Of a stretch of DNA of 33,592 bases, positions 16,646 to 26,103 are shown piece by piece. This DNA comes from Ministeria vibrans ATCC 50519. Its lineage: Eukaryota > Opisthokonta > Filasterea. A program made the position numbers and the translations under genes. The notes below the pieces were generated by a model. That model was not told the DNA's origin. It made no database searches and worked only from the letters and a program-made list of their open reading frames with translations. The DNA lies in assembly GCA_943704425.1 (NCBI GenBank), contig CALSCP010000031.1, positions 18,210-51,801 on the forward strand, given 5' to 3'. Each line of letters starts with the position of its first letter. Within the stretch, counting starts at the first letter, position 1.

Positions 16646-17132
16646 ATGAGCTCACAGGCAGCCCCCGACCCTACGGCCACCACGACGGTGACCACGGCCC
16701 AGCCACAGGCGAGAATGCGGTTGATGCAGTGACGTGCAACTCACACAGTGCTTTAGGTTGTTCGTGTTCACCTTCGCGCACAAAATGACGACGCCGCCGC
16801 CGCCGCCGCCGCTCCCGACACCAATACAGAGGGCAGCCAGCATGTTCGCTGGCAAGCGTGCACCGTCGACAACGAGAACCTAGGCAGGAAGTCGTCGAAA
16901 AGTACGCGTCAGAGCACTGTCTGTCAATGCTCACCCTCGCCTTGTCTACGCAGTCTGCTGCATCTACCACAAGCAACGGGAGTTTGGTGAGTCGTCGTCG
17001 GAGAGCTCGGAGAGCGACGGTGGCAGCGACAGACGGAATGCGTATGAAAAGGCTCCGCAGCAGCGCAAGAAGGGGCGGCACCGTAAGCACGGGCCGTGTC
17101 GCCACCACGACGACGCGGGTCCATCGGAGTAG
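16646..17132 (+). CDS. PPP1R11: PPP1R11/Ypi1-like protein phosphatase 1 inhibitor
   Basis: Small, heat-stable type inhibitor that binds the catalytic subunit of protein phosphatase 1. Modelled exons 16646-16708, 16757-16901 and 16954-17132 give 128 residues; human PPP1R11 is about 126. Family hallmarks are TTTVTT near the N-terminus, then VVRVHLRA, HVRWQACTVDNENLGRKSSK (the PP1-contact core, equivalent to VEWTSDTVDNEHMGRRSSK), ICCIYHKQREFGESSSES, and a basic His/Lys/Arg tail. Intron 2 (16902-16953) is an ordinary GT-AG. Intron 1 is uncertain. A GC-AG intron 16709-16756 keeps frame and the most similarity. A GT donor at 16688, after ACGACG, would also be in frame but deletes VTTAQPQ. An Ala run from GCC codons lies in exon 2. 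The gene ends 79 bp from the stop of the convergent JmjC gene. Confidence 0.87.
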
Positions 17133-17211
17133 CCTCGACCACTTATTTGTAATTTGCGTGTACAGTTGATGTCTCTCATATGTCTTGTTGTTCCTGTTTC
17201 AAGTTTTACTT

Positions 17212-18585
17212 CTACATTCGCTTCTTCAAGTACGCTTCCCAGTCTTTGGCCCAGAAGTCACTTGAGTACGGCGCAGCAAAAGACTTGCCATCAGGCGGAT
17301 GAAACCACTATGAAAGAACAAAGCCGAAATGAGATGGGGTGGATCGGGATGTTCTTGCTCCTTCGACGTACATAGTTCATGGCCATGTGGGGGCAGTTGG
17401 GCGTACTCCACGACTGCACGTCGTGATACCAACCGCACGGCAGGTACAGCATCTCGCCCACCTTGACATCTACAAAACGCGGCATCGCCTCGAGGAAGCG
17501 GGGAAATTTGGTGCGCAACTCGGACACGGGTAGCATGGTGTCGACGCGACTGAAGTTGTCTGGACGCCTTTCCAAAGCATCATTATCCTTCTCCTCCGCC
17601 TCCTCCTCCTCCTCATCATCATCATCATCATCATCATCGTCATCGTCTTGTGCCAACCCATCGCCCTTGCTATTGTCACCCTCGCCACCAAACTCCACAT
17701 CCAGCACACTCTGCAAAGCCGTCTCGAGCTGTGCCTCCGCCTCATCCAGAGCTGCCTGAGCCGCCTCGCGCGTCTTGACACTTTTTGCCTTCTTTAACAC
17801 AGCCTCGGCACGCGCCACCGCATCTTCAGCCGCACCTACTGCCTCCTCAGCAGCGACCGCTGCCTCCCCATCAACGTCACTCCCGTCCGCGCGCGTCTCC
17901 ATTCCCTCATAGTTGATACGCCCATTTTCGTGTACTCGTGCCACGCGACCCCACGGATACATGCGCCGCCACTCCTGCGGTGCATACAGTCGAAATCGCT
18001 TCCGTGCACTCATCAACACATACAAGTTGTCGTGATGGTCGTGGTGCAGCTACAAAGCAATGTCAAAAAAATTAATACTCACCACGCGCGCAACCCCTCT
18101 ATCCTACGCCACTTCGCGATCCATCAGGAGCATTGCCCGCCCACAAATTGACATTGAAGGGCACTAGATTGCCCATGAGCGCAGGGCGAAGCGAGAAGTC
18201 GTCGCGCACCGACAAGAGGGGCGTGCCCATGACGTCGGGGCGCCCATCTGAGTCACGTGCCATCTCTTGGGTTGTCAGATAATGCTTGTCGTCCCCCTTG
18301 TTGATTAAGTCGACAAAATCCCCAAACGTCATCTCCACCTCTTTGCCGCGTCCGTAGCTATACAAAATCAATGGTTTCTTAAAATGAGATTTATATAAAA
18401 TTTGCATAAAAAGAAGGACAGGGACAAACGTTTCTTACGTTTCGCTCACTGACTCGCGCTTCTCCACCTTGACCTTTTGTTCGCCCGCCTTGCTCTTCAG
18501 ATAATCCAATGTCCATCGGTCAACTGGAGGCCCGCCTAGAATTAGAAGAGGGAGACAGAAGAGAGAGACATAAGTGAGAGTCAGA

Positions 18586-18678
<93 letters not shown>

Positions 18679-18833
18679 GTGATGGAGGGGGAGAGAGAAA
18701 CAAAGTGATAAAGAGAGAAACAAAGTGATAGAGAGAGAAACAACGTGATAGAGTGAGAGAAAGAAACAAAAGTGACAGAGAGAGAAAAAATGAAAAAGAA
18801 ACAAAGTAAGGACAGAGAGAAAGAAATAAAGTG

Positions 18834-18884
<51 letters not shown>

Positions 18885-19460
18885 TGGGTGTGGGTGTGCG
18901 AATGAATGAGACAGGAGAGAAAGAGCAAAGTGACAGTGTATGTATGGGTGAGAGTGTGGGTAAAGCAAAGTGAGAAGAGGGAACAGAGGGAGCGAGCGAG
19001 CGCTCCGCGTGAGCGACTGTCGAGTCTGAGTGAATAGCATACCAGCAAGTTGGCCTCGAATCAGCACGGGAATACGTTTCGCGACGAAATCATTGTAGAA
19101 CTCTTCGGGAGTGACAGAGTCCACTGTGATGACAGCAATCTGTTCAGTGAGGTCCGATGGGCGTCGCGCTTTGGTCGTTGTCTGCGGTGTTTCAGTGTCG
19201 ACCGTTGAGGCGGACACGGCCGACACGGCAGGCGCTGCCTCCATCAGCCGCGCCGCTTGCCCCGCTGGATCCACGACGGAGCCATGGCCGAAGCCCTGGC
19301 CGGCTGTCTTGGCGCGTTTCGCAGGCGCTTCTGCGTCTGTGTTTGCAACGCGTTTTCTCGCGCTTGTTGTCGACGCCGCCTGCGCCGTCGCCTGCTCTTT
19401 CTTGGCTGATGCCTTCTTTGCCGACGCAGTTGCAGGCTTCTTTTTCTTCGGTGACATCAT
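17212..19460 (-). CDS. JmjC-domain (cupin-8) Fe(II)/2-oxoglutarate oxygenase with acidic insertion
   Basis: Five exons on the minus strand: 19460-19043, 18535-18439, 18357-18108, 18049-17372 and 17307-17212, giving 512 residues. JmjC proteins use iron, 2-oxoglutarate and oxygen to hydroxylate or demethylate proteins. The N-terminus (Lys/Ala-rich, with KRAK) suggests nuclear location. The double-stranded beta-helix shows LHHDHHDNLYVLMSARKRFRLY, giving iron ligands H257 and D259 and the conserved N263, and GEMLYLPCGWYHDVQS with distal ligand H464. Between them lies an insertion of roughly 110 residues: an Ala/Glu helix-forming stretch followed by 11 Asp and 5 Glu. The conserved end is MAMNYWFHPP. 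The donor of intron 3 (GGC then GTAGGA, at 18107) is weak but required to join SRSG to LHHDHHD. Sequence resembles the small JmjC hydroxylase group (JMJD5/JMJD7-like) more than histone demethylases with PHD or Tudor domains. The substrate is unknown. Confidence 0.82.
18589..18674. repeat. (GA)43 microsatellite in JmjC intron 1
   Basis: Pure GA dinucleotide on the plus strand. In the sense of the JmjC gene it is a (TC)43 pyrimidine tract ending about 50 bases before the intron 1 acceptor (AG at 18537-18536), where it may act as an extended polypyrimidine tract. Further imperfect GA-rich sequence continues to about 18835. Confidence 0.95.
18836..18880. repeat. (TG)22 microsatellite in JmjC intron 1
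   Basis: Pure TG on the plus strand followed by three GGGTGT variants to 18897. In gene sense this is a CA repeat in the same 507-base intron as the TC tract. Confidence 0.95.
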
Positions 19461-19682
19461 AGATAATGAGAAATTTAATAATGAGTATTAATTAATTTAT
19501 TAAAATTTGAAACGTGTTAAACATCGGAAACAAATTATCTCGTTCTAGTTCGTTTATGTGCAACACTAGTAGCTTCATGTTAAAAGCGCACGCGAGACAA
19601 ACAGAAACAGCAACGCCAGCCCAGTCAGCCCACATTGGTCGAAGAATAGCGAAAGGCCAATGAAGGTACTTGAGTCGTACTG

Positions 19683-19688
19683 TTTATT
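19683..19688 (-). terminator. AATAAA overlapping the WSD stop codon
   Basis: Minus strand reads AAA-TAA-ACA, so the stop TAA lies inside AATAAA. If used, the 3'UTR would be only about 10-30 bases long. Confidence 0.45.
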
Positions 19689-21533
19689 TTACAAGAGAAC
19701 GCTCGCGGGCAAGATCAAGCTCCTGGTGAAAGAGATCGATGAGGACGGTGTCGGGTTGGTCGGTTGGCACGAGATCGTCGTCGGCAACCAGCGAGACGGA
19801 GACGGCGCCGTTGAAGGAGAGAATGGAGATGCTGAGACCGCCCTGGCAGCCCTGCAGGCCAAAGATGTGGATGTGCTCGATGGAGTGGGAGGCGAAGTAG
19901 AGGGGCTTGTCGGGTCCCATGACGTTGGTGATGATGGCGGGCGCCTTGGCCATGAAGTACGGCACCACCGCGCGGTTCATCCAGGCTGGCGAGTAGCCCC
20001 ACATGTCCATGCTAAGAGATACGGCGCACAGTGGTAAGCAATGCCCCCTCGAAAAAAATCGAAACACACTTACCTGACAAGCGTCATGTAGAGGTAGGCA
20101 ACGTCGTACTTGCGGCGGGCCATGGTAGTGCTGGTGAGGCGTGCACGCTCGACGGGGCAGGGCGGGTTGAGAGGCAGAAAGTGCCAGATGCCGGCCGTGT
20201 GGTTCATGAGCGACTCGACGTCCTCGACGGTGCGACGCATGGTGACGGGAATGGGAACAAAGATGTGTGGGGGAATGGGAATGCACCGCTGCACACACAG
20301 GCGACGGATGGCCCCCGAGATGCATGAGACAACAAGGTCGTTGAGGGACACACCCAGCCCGTCTTTGATTGCTTTCATTTCGTTGAGGGACGTGCGCGTG
20401 CTCCAGTTGATCTGCTTTGCAACTGTCTCGGGCTTGTTTAGAATCGTCTTGCGGTGGTGTGACAGGTAGAGGAAGTCGAAGAGGAGCATGGCAATCCAGC
20501 GCACCGCATAGACAAGGGCGCGCGGCACCCGCAGTATCACATTGACAAGACGAGCCAATGGGTGAGAGCGCGCCTGAGCAGCCGCTTTGTTTCGTCGCGC
20601 CGTCTTCGCCTTGGCCTTGGCCTTGGCCTGCCCCTCGACAAACGCTTGCTTCAGCGTCTCCGTGAACGGCACGCCATCCGCGTCGACCGTGCACGCCGCA
20701 AGCAGCAGGTTTGCAGCAATACCATCGCCCACACAGTGACTGATGCGCAGCACAAGCGCCGAACGGGTGGAGTCACGGGTGCTCGTCACCAGATGTGTGC
20801 TCCAGAGTGGGCGCAGAGGGTCCAGCTCGAGCGGAATGATTTCGCTGGCGACCCTCTTTAGAACGTCGTCTGTGAGCTCCACCTCCGTGTCCACACTGTA
20901 CTTGTGCACGTGATTCTCGATGCAGTAGTCGGCATCGTCAACAAAGCGGTGCATCAGCGGGAAGTACCACACTCGCTCGACGCACTGGCGCATCCGCCGA
21001 TGGTGCTGGGCCGTCGCCCCCAGGCGCTCCCGCACCTCTTTCAGCGTGATCCGCCCCGTCAATACAATCATGCCCGAAATCACCTGTGGCCGAGTGGGCT
21101 TTGCCAATTTCACATAGAGATTCTCAAAGCCAGTCAAATACTACGGGTGAAAAAAAAATTTTTTTTAATAATAATAACAAACCAAGAATTAGAACGAGAA
21201 GAAAAGCACTGTGTCAGAAGACACTCCGTCGGCGTAGAAGCCACGCACGGTTATAAAGAATGGGCGGGCCGGCGATGGTGGGGCGAGCAAGCGCTCTTTG
21301 AAGGGGACACGGGGTTTTCGCTGTGGGACCATCAAAGGGCCAGCAGGGACACAGGACGGCGGCCCTCGCCACGCGGCGGCGGGAGTTGCAACACGCTGTC
21401 TTACCGCACTCTTATTGGTCGGGTTCTTGCCGCTGACGCAGCAGAGGAAGGTCACCAGGCCGACAAAGGCTGTGCCCAACGCCATCCCTACGGCACTGCC
21501 CCAGAACGACACCTGCGCCACATCCACATCCAT
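19684..21533 (-). CDS. Wax ester synthase/diacylglycerol acyltransferase (WSD family)
   Basis: Exons 21533-21210, 21140-20074 and 20011-19684 on the minus strand; 572 residues. WSD enzymes transfer an acyl group from acyl-CoA to a fatty alcohol or diacylglycerol for storage lipid. An N-terminal membrane segment (residues about 8-33, FWGSAVGMALGTAFVGLVTFLCCV) and a second hydrophobic stretch in exon 2 (RALVYAVRWIAMLLFDFLYL) suggest endoplasmic-reticulum membrane location. The acyltransferase motif HHxxxDG reads SHCVGDG here (residues 242-248): the second, catalytic His and the DG are kept while the first His is Ser. The C-terminal domain has ITNVMGPDKPLYF, matching the family's NVPGP region. 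Intron 1 donor (ACA then GTGCTT) was chosen because it is the only phase-0 join to YLTGFENLYVK. The stop codon overlaps an AATAAA. The gene is divergent from CYB5R4, another lipid-related enzyme. Confidence 0.87.
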
Positions 21534-21853
21534 CGCCGCACTCGCTCACAACCAAAATGTGATCACTTTCCCCAGAATTGGGAGTCGGCAAAGTAAAATA
21601 TTGAATGAGTAATGAGTTACGACTTACGAGTCAGTAATAAAGGGAATTGGATGTTACACAGACTTACGCTTAGGCCTTTCACTCTTTTTGACTCTTGTAG
21701 CGTAAGCGTAGAATTAAGAAAAGTATCACTCTCCAACAATTTTTAGAAAGTAGTACTGATCTTTGTGTAGTCAATTTTCGTTTGTTCGATTGATAGTAAC
21801 TAATATCAATAATTATTCTTATTATTCACGATCAAAGTCAAAAAAAATACTTA
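21534..21853. promoter_or_regulatory. Divergent promoter of the WSD and CYB5R4 genes
   Basis: 320 bases between divergent ATGs. The octamer GACTTACG occurs at 21621-21628 and 21661-21668, exactly 40 bases apart. The related inverted element AGCGTAAG at 21699-21706 pairs with CTTACGCT at 21663-21670 (8-bp arms, 28-base spacing). The rest is AT-rich. Repetition and symmetry suggest binding sites for a shared regulator; this is inference. Confidence 0.45.
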
Positions 21854-22109
21854 ATGTCGGGCCTGCAGCCACCTGCACCGTCTTTTCCAGCGGCCAATTC
21901 GGCACAACGGGCAGGCGAGCGACGAAAGGTACCTTTGTTCACCTTTCGAGTTGTGCTGTGAAACTCACCCCTATCCCCATCCCTGTACCCCCTCAAGGTC
22001 CCCTTGAAGCCTGGTCGATCGCTGATGGACTGGGTACGAGTGACACGCGGAAAGAACCTCGGTGGAGTCGGTGGAACGGTAGTAATCAATCCAAGAGAAG
22101 CCATCTGAC

Positions 22110-22154
<45 letters not shown>

Positions 22155-23668
22155 CTTCCTAGCAACGCGTCACCACCACAGAGCTTAGCAAACACTGCAC
22201 AATCAAGGATGCGTGGACGGCTGTGCGTGGACGCGTGTACAACATCTCTCCGTACATGGAGTACCACCCAGGGGGCGTCGACGAACTCATGCGTGCAGCG
22301 GGCATCGAGTAAGACGACGACGACGACAATCCCTTCCTTCTCACCGCATTTCGCCGCCTCTCTAGCTGTTCGCCCCTCTTTGACGAGTACCACGCTTGGG
22401 TCAACTTTGAAACGACACTCAAGACGTGTTTCGTCGGCTACCTCGTGCCCGACGCGTCCGAGTCGGAAGACCACGATACATCAAGTACGACGATCAGCGC
22501 ACCCACAGAAAAGGTTGTTGATAAGGATGGGTTTGCTGTGCCCGCTCCACCCTGTAAAAGCGATGTCAAGGAGCTGCCGTGGGGCCACGAAAAGTTGGCA
22601 GATGGACCGGCACGCGTGTGGTTTACCATTCCGCCGCTGCTGGTCGATGGTGGCATTGCAAACGACGCACCAGCACCGTCAATTCACGTCGACTCCAACG
22701 CCGCATCTGTTGTGGTGCACATTGAAAGTGCTTCAAGTGGTGGTGCCACGGCGGTCGAGGTACACCTTGACGCAGACACAGTCTGTCCACAACGGGCGTT
22801 TGTCCGCGAGTACTCCTCACAAACGGGAGTCACAGTGGTCGTTGAGCTCCAGGATGCATCCCCAGCGACGACGTGGTCACGGTTGGGCACACACACTGTT
22901 CGTGCGCTCCCACGTGACACTGGCGGTGCTTACCAACACATGAAAATTGTTGAGAAGCGACAGGCAACGCACGACACGCTGTTTGTCCGTTTGGCGTCGT
23001 GTGGGCGCCTCGTGGCCCCCGGTGGCCACGTCGTCGTCAAAGCGCCCCAGCCTACCCCGCCTCTCTTGCGCTCCTACACAGCCATTGCCAGCACCCGCGA
23101 GCACCTTGATCTTCTCATCAAAGTGTACCCAAACGGCAAGCTCACCTCTCAGCTGCTCCCGCTCGCCGTCCATGACACACTCGCCGTCTCGCGTCCTCTG
23201 GGCGCTTTTAACGTGCGTCGGCAGCTCATGCCCACCACCCTTAGCCGCATTGTCATGGTTGCTGGCGGCACTGGCCTCACCCCAATGCTCCGCCTCATCC
23301 GCTACCTCTACGCCACACACTCGGATGTGCCCAAGCACGTCACTCTCATTGCTGCGTTTCATTCGCAGCGCGACATTCTCGAGCGCACCACCCTTGAACA
23401 CATTGCAAAGCACTGTCCCTTTGCGTCTCTCGCCTCTCTCCAAATCCACTGGGTTCTCACGCAATACGACCAGCAAGAGGACACCGGCGCACCAATAACA
23501 ACGTGCGCGGGTCGCATCGACGAGGCTCTTCTGCGGGAGCTCCTGGGCGGGCCCTGCGTAGATTATCGCGCCTCTCTTGCTCTTGTGTGCGGCCGCTCCG
23601 ATTTCACCCACGCCGTCACAGCCGCTCTCCGCCGTCTTGACTATGCCACCATACACACCTTTCTGTAA
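21854..23668 (+). CDS. CYB5R4: Cytochrome b5 reductase 4 (Ncb5or): b5-CS-reductase fusion
   Basis: Exons 21854-21928, 21998-22078, 22163-22308 and 22366-23668; 534 residues (human 521). It passes electrons from NAD(P)H through FAD to its own heme, and in animals is linked to fatty acid desaturation and ER redox balance. The signature N-terminal motif [16 protein letters not shown] (exon 2) is diagnostic of this family. The cytochrome b5 domain has YMEYHPGG with heme ligand H87, and the second ligand H110 in [11 protein letters not shown] (p23-like) domain spans about 165-285. The reductase has RSYT (336, FAD site), GGTGLTPM (401, NAD(P)H site) and CGRSD (about 509). Intron 2 carries a CT repeat next to its acceptor. 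Intron 3 splits the b5 domain at phase 2. AATAAA follows at 23678. The architecture is complete. Confidence 0.94.
22113..22146 (+). repeat. (CT)17 tract in CYB5R4 intron 2
   Basis: Pure CT repeat followed by GTGTGTGT and TCTTCCTAG, directly upstream of the exon 3 acceptor at 22161-22162, so it doubles as the polypyrimidine tract. Confidence 0.9.
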
Positions 23669-23677
23669 ATCTTTTAT

Positions 23678-23683
23678 AATAAA
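23678..23683 (+). terminator. CYB5R4 polyadenylation signal AATAAA
   Basis: Hexamer 10 bases after the stop codon. The convergent SAM synthetase stop lies 115 bases further on, so the two 3'UTRs probably overlap. Confidence 0.55.
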
Positions 23684-23797
23684 TTCTTTTAACACTCTTT
23701 TGGACGTTCGGTGAGGCTGTTCAATTGTTTTTGTATGGTGCAAAGCGATGGCACTTTCGATTTGTGTATTAATTGGTTAAAAGAGGCTTCTCTCTTC

Positions 23798-25823
23798 TTA
23801 CAAAGTGAGAGTCTTAGGGACCTCCCAGGAAAATCCAGGGCGACCAAAGTGGCCGTAGCACGACTACGTAGAACAAGAACGATCAACACGAGTGAGTACA
23901 AAACACACAAAAAACGACCGACAACCCAAGGGCAAAAAGCGTACCGTGGCGGCGTAGATGGGCTTGTCGAGGCCCAGCTCCTTGACAATGGAGCCCGGAC
24001 GCAGGTCAAAGTTCTTCTTGATGATCGCCAGGATCTCTGTGTCGGACTTGGTGCCGGTACCGTACGTCTCAACGTGCATCGAGGTGGGTGCCGCAACGCC
24101 AATCGCGTACGAAACTGAAACACGCGTGTTAGACGATACAACGTGACAAGAGGCGCCATTTTTCTTTCTGCCTCCCTCCTCTCTCTCAATTACCTTGAAC
24201 AAGAACACGCTTGCACAGGCCAGCTGCAACGAGGCTCTTGGCGACCCAGCGAGCAGCGTACGCTGCGCTGCGGTCGACCTTGGTGTAGTCCTTTCCGCTG
24301 AAGGCACCGCCGCCGTGAGCACCCCAGCCGCCGTACGTGTCAACGATAATCTTGCGGCCTGTGAGGCCTGCGTCGCCCTGAGGCCCGCCAATGACAAAGC
24401 GACCGCTCGGCTGAATGTGGTAGATGATCTTGTCGTCGACAAGCTCCTTGGGCAGCGTCGGGATGACGACCTTCTCAAGGACGTCCTTGCGCAGCTGCTC
24501 GGTCGTCACAACGTCGAGGTGCTGTGTCGACACAACGACAGTGTGGATGCGCTGTGGTACAGCCGCACCATCCACCAGCTTGTACTCGACCGTGACTTGC
24601 GTCTTGGTGTCGGGCAGCAGGTAGGGAAGCGTGCCGTCACGACGGCAGTCAGCCAGCTTCTGGTTGAGGTGATGCGACAGGTCAATGGTCAGCGGCATCA
24701 TCGACTTGGTCTCGTTCGTCGCATAGCCAAACATAATTCCCTGGTCACCCGCACCGACGTCGTCGTCCGATCGTCCCTCGTGCACTCCCTGTGCAATGTC
24801 GGGGCTCTGTTGCTCCAGCGCCACCAGCAAGTTGAATGTCTTGTAGTCAAAGCTCTTGCTCGAGTCGTCGTAACCAATCTTCTTGACGGCGTCACGCACA
24901 ACCTACACCCACGTGTCAGTCTCATAACTCAAACAAGAACAAGAGTAACAAGAACACCCAATGCAACAATACGATGACAAATATATCCTCAGAAGATGAC
25001 AAAAATGTCAATAACAATAATAACAGTTACAAGTAATAATTATTATATGATTATACCTTCTGGTAGTCAATGGTCTTGGTCGAGGTGATCTCGCCAAAGA
25101 CCAGGACCATTCCAGTCTTGGTGGCAGTCTCACACGCAACCTACACACACACACACACACACATACAGACACACAGGACAACGTGTCAGTCTCCCATCCC
25201 GCTCACTTCAAGTCCCAATGCATTATGTGGTACCTTGGCACGCGGATCAACAGCAAGGAAGGCGTCGAGAACAGCGTCACTGATCTGATCAGCCATCTTA
25301 TCTGTGGACACAAGACACAACACGTTATCGAACGAACAAGAAAAAAAAAAAAGTGACTCTTGTGAGTGCAATACAACGACGACGCTCACATGTCGACCGA
25401 CAGACGCAGTACACAACATAGAGCGTGATCGATCCAAAGCACGCCACAGACACACACCAGGAGAGCGCACAGAGACGCCTAGGGAACTTGGCGCATCATA
25501 CGCCGCAACGCCCATTGGCTGCCACGCCGCTACGCGTTTCGCTCCATCCGCCGCACAATACACCATTGGAAGCGCGGTGCAAGACGCTGGGAGAGCAAGG
25601 CGACGGCATAGACGCAAAACGACGCGCTGCCACGAGGATCACGTTGCACCCGCCATTCCCACCAAAACCCCACCGTTCGCGTCGCTAGGCGACATTTCCA
25701 CCCAAACCGCCCCTCGTGCACGCCACACACCACACGTACACCCCAAGGAGAGCACGCTCACCGCGAACAGCCGCGCGCGTCAGCCGGATCACACCCAGTC
25801 ACGCAACAATGCGAAAAAAAAAG

Positions 25824-25863
<40 letters not shown>

Positions 25864-25942
25864 GTGCGAGACGAGTCGTACCGGGATGACCCTCACCGAC
25901 ACTCTCGGAGGTGAACAGGAACGACTCGTTCTCGTTGGACAT
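23798..25942 (-). CDS. S-adenosylmethionine synthetase (methionine adenosyltransferase)
   Basis: Makes S-adenosylmethionine from methionine and ATP in the cytosol. Six exons on the minus strand: 25942-25882, 25301-25234, 25140-25057, 24902-24194, 24114-23945 and 23863-23798; 385 residues, the normal size. Opening [20 protein letters not shown] is followed after intron 1 by [16 protein letters not shown], a canonical active-site start. [12 protein letters not shown] (121-132) and [16 protein letters not shown] (from 268), the methionine/ATP and P-loop-like motifs, are intact, and the protein ends in [19 protein letters not shown]. Intron 1 is 580 bases, much longer and more GC-rich than the others, with a T-rich run near its donor in gene sense. 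No AATAAA was found within 130 bases downstream. The promoter is shared or abutted with the topoisomerase II gene, with a transposon remnant between. Confidence 0.96.
25814..25862. repeat. Poly(A) run (poly-T in gene sense) in SAM synthetase intron 1
   Basis: A run of 9 A, one G, then 39 A on the plus strand. In the SAM synthetase transcript this is poly-U starting about 20 bases after the intron 1 donor. Confidence 0.95.
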
Positions 25943-26095
25943 GGTTTCTTCGGCTTTGTGGGAGATTGGAAGGAAAAAAAGAGGTCGAGCGGAGTGAGTG
26001 TCGCGGTGGCGTTGTGGGTTTCATTCTCTATCTATTCAAGCCCGACCTTTTTTTTTTGCGGATCAACTATAGCAACTTACAAGCCACTTTCTACA

Positions 26096-26103
26096 ATCAC
26101 AAC
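26096..26103. repeat. Left 8-bp target-site duplication ATCACAAC
   Basis: Identical octamer flanks the transposon on both sides (26096-26103 and 27551-27558). Eight bases is the hAT superfamily duplication length. Confidence 0.88.

Noticed and set aside
16671-17108. 145-codon minus-strand frame with an Arg run
   Set aside because: Antisense to PPP1R11, whose conserved core is spread over two well-defined plus-strand exons.
18581-19048. Frames with long Ser-Leu and His-Thr repeats
   Set aside because: Translation of the TC and CA microsatellites in JmjC intron 1, which is removed by GT-AG splicing that joins conserved exons.
21597-21760. tRNA gene in the AT-rich divergent spacer
   Set aside because: No cloverleaf with A-box and B-box consensus could be built here or in the other spacers.
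25302-25881. Possible SAM-sensing riboswitch in the SAM synthetase intron
   Set aside because: Considered because of the gene's function, but I found no SAM riboswitch core (kink-turn with paired helices), and these are bacterial elements; the only well-known eukaryotic riboswitches bind thiamine pyrophosphate.
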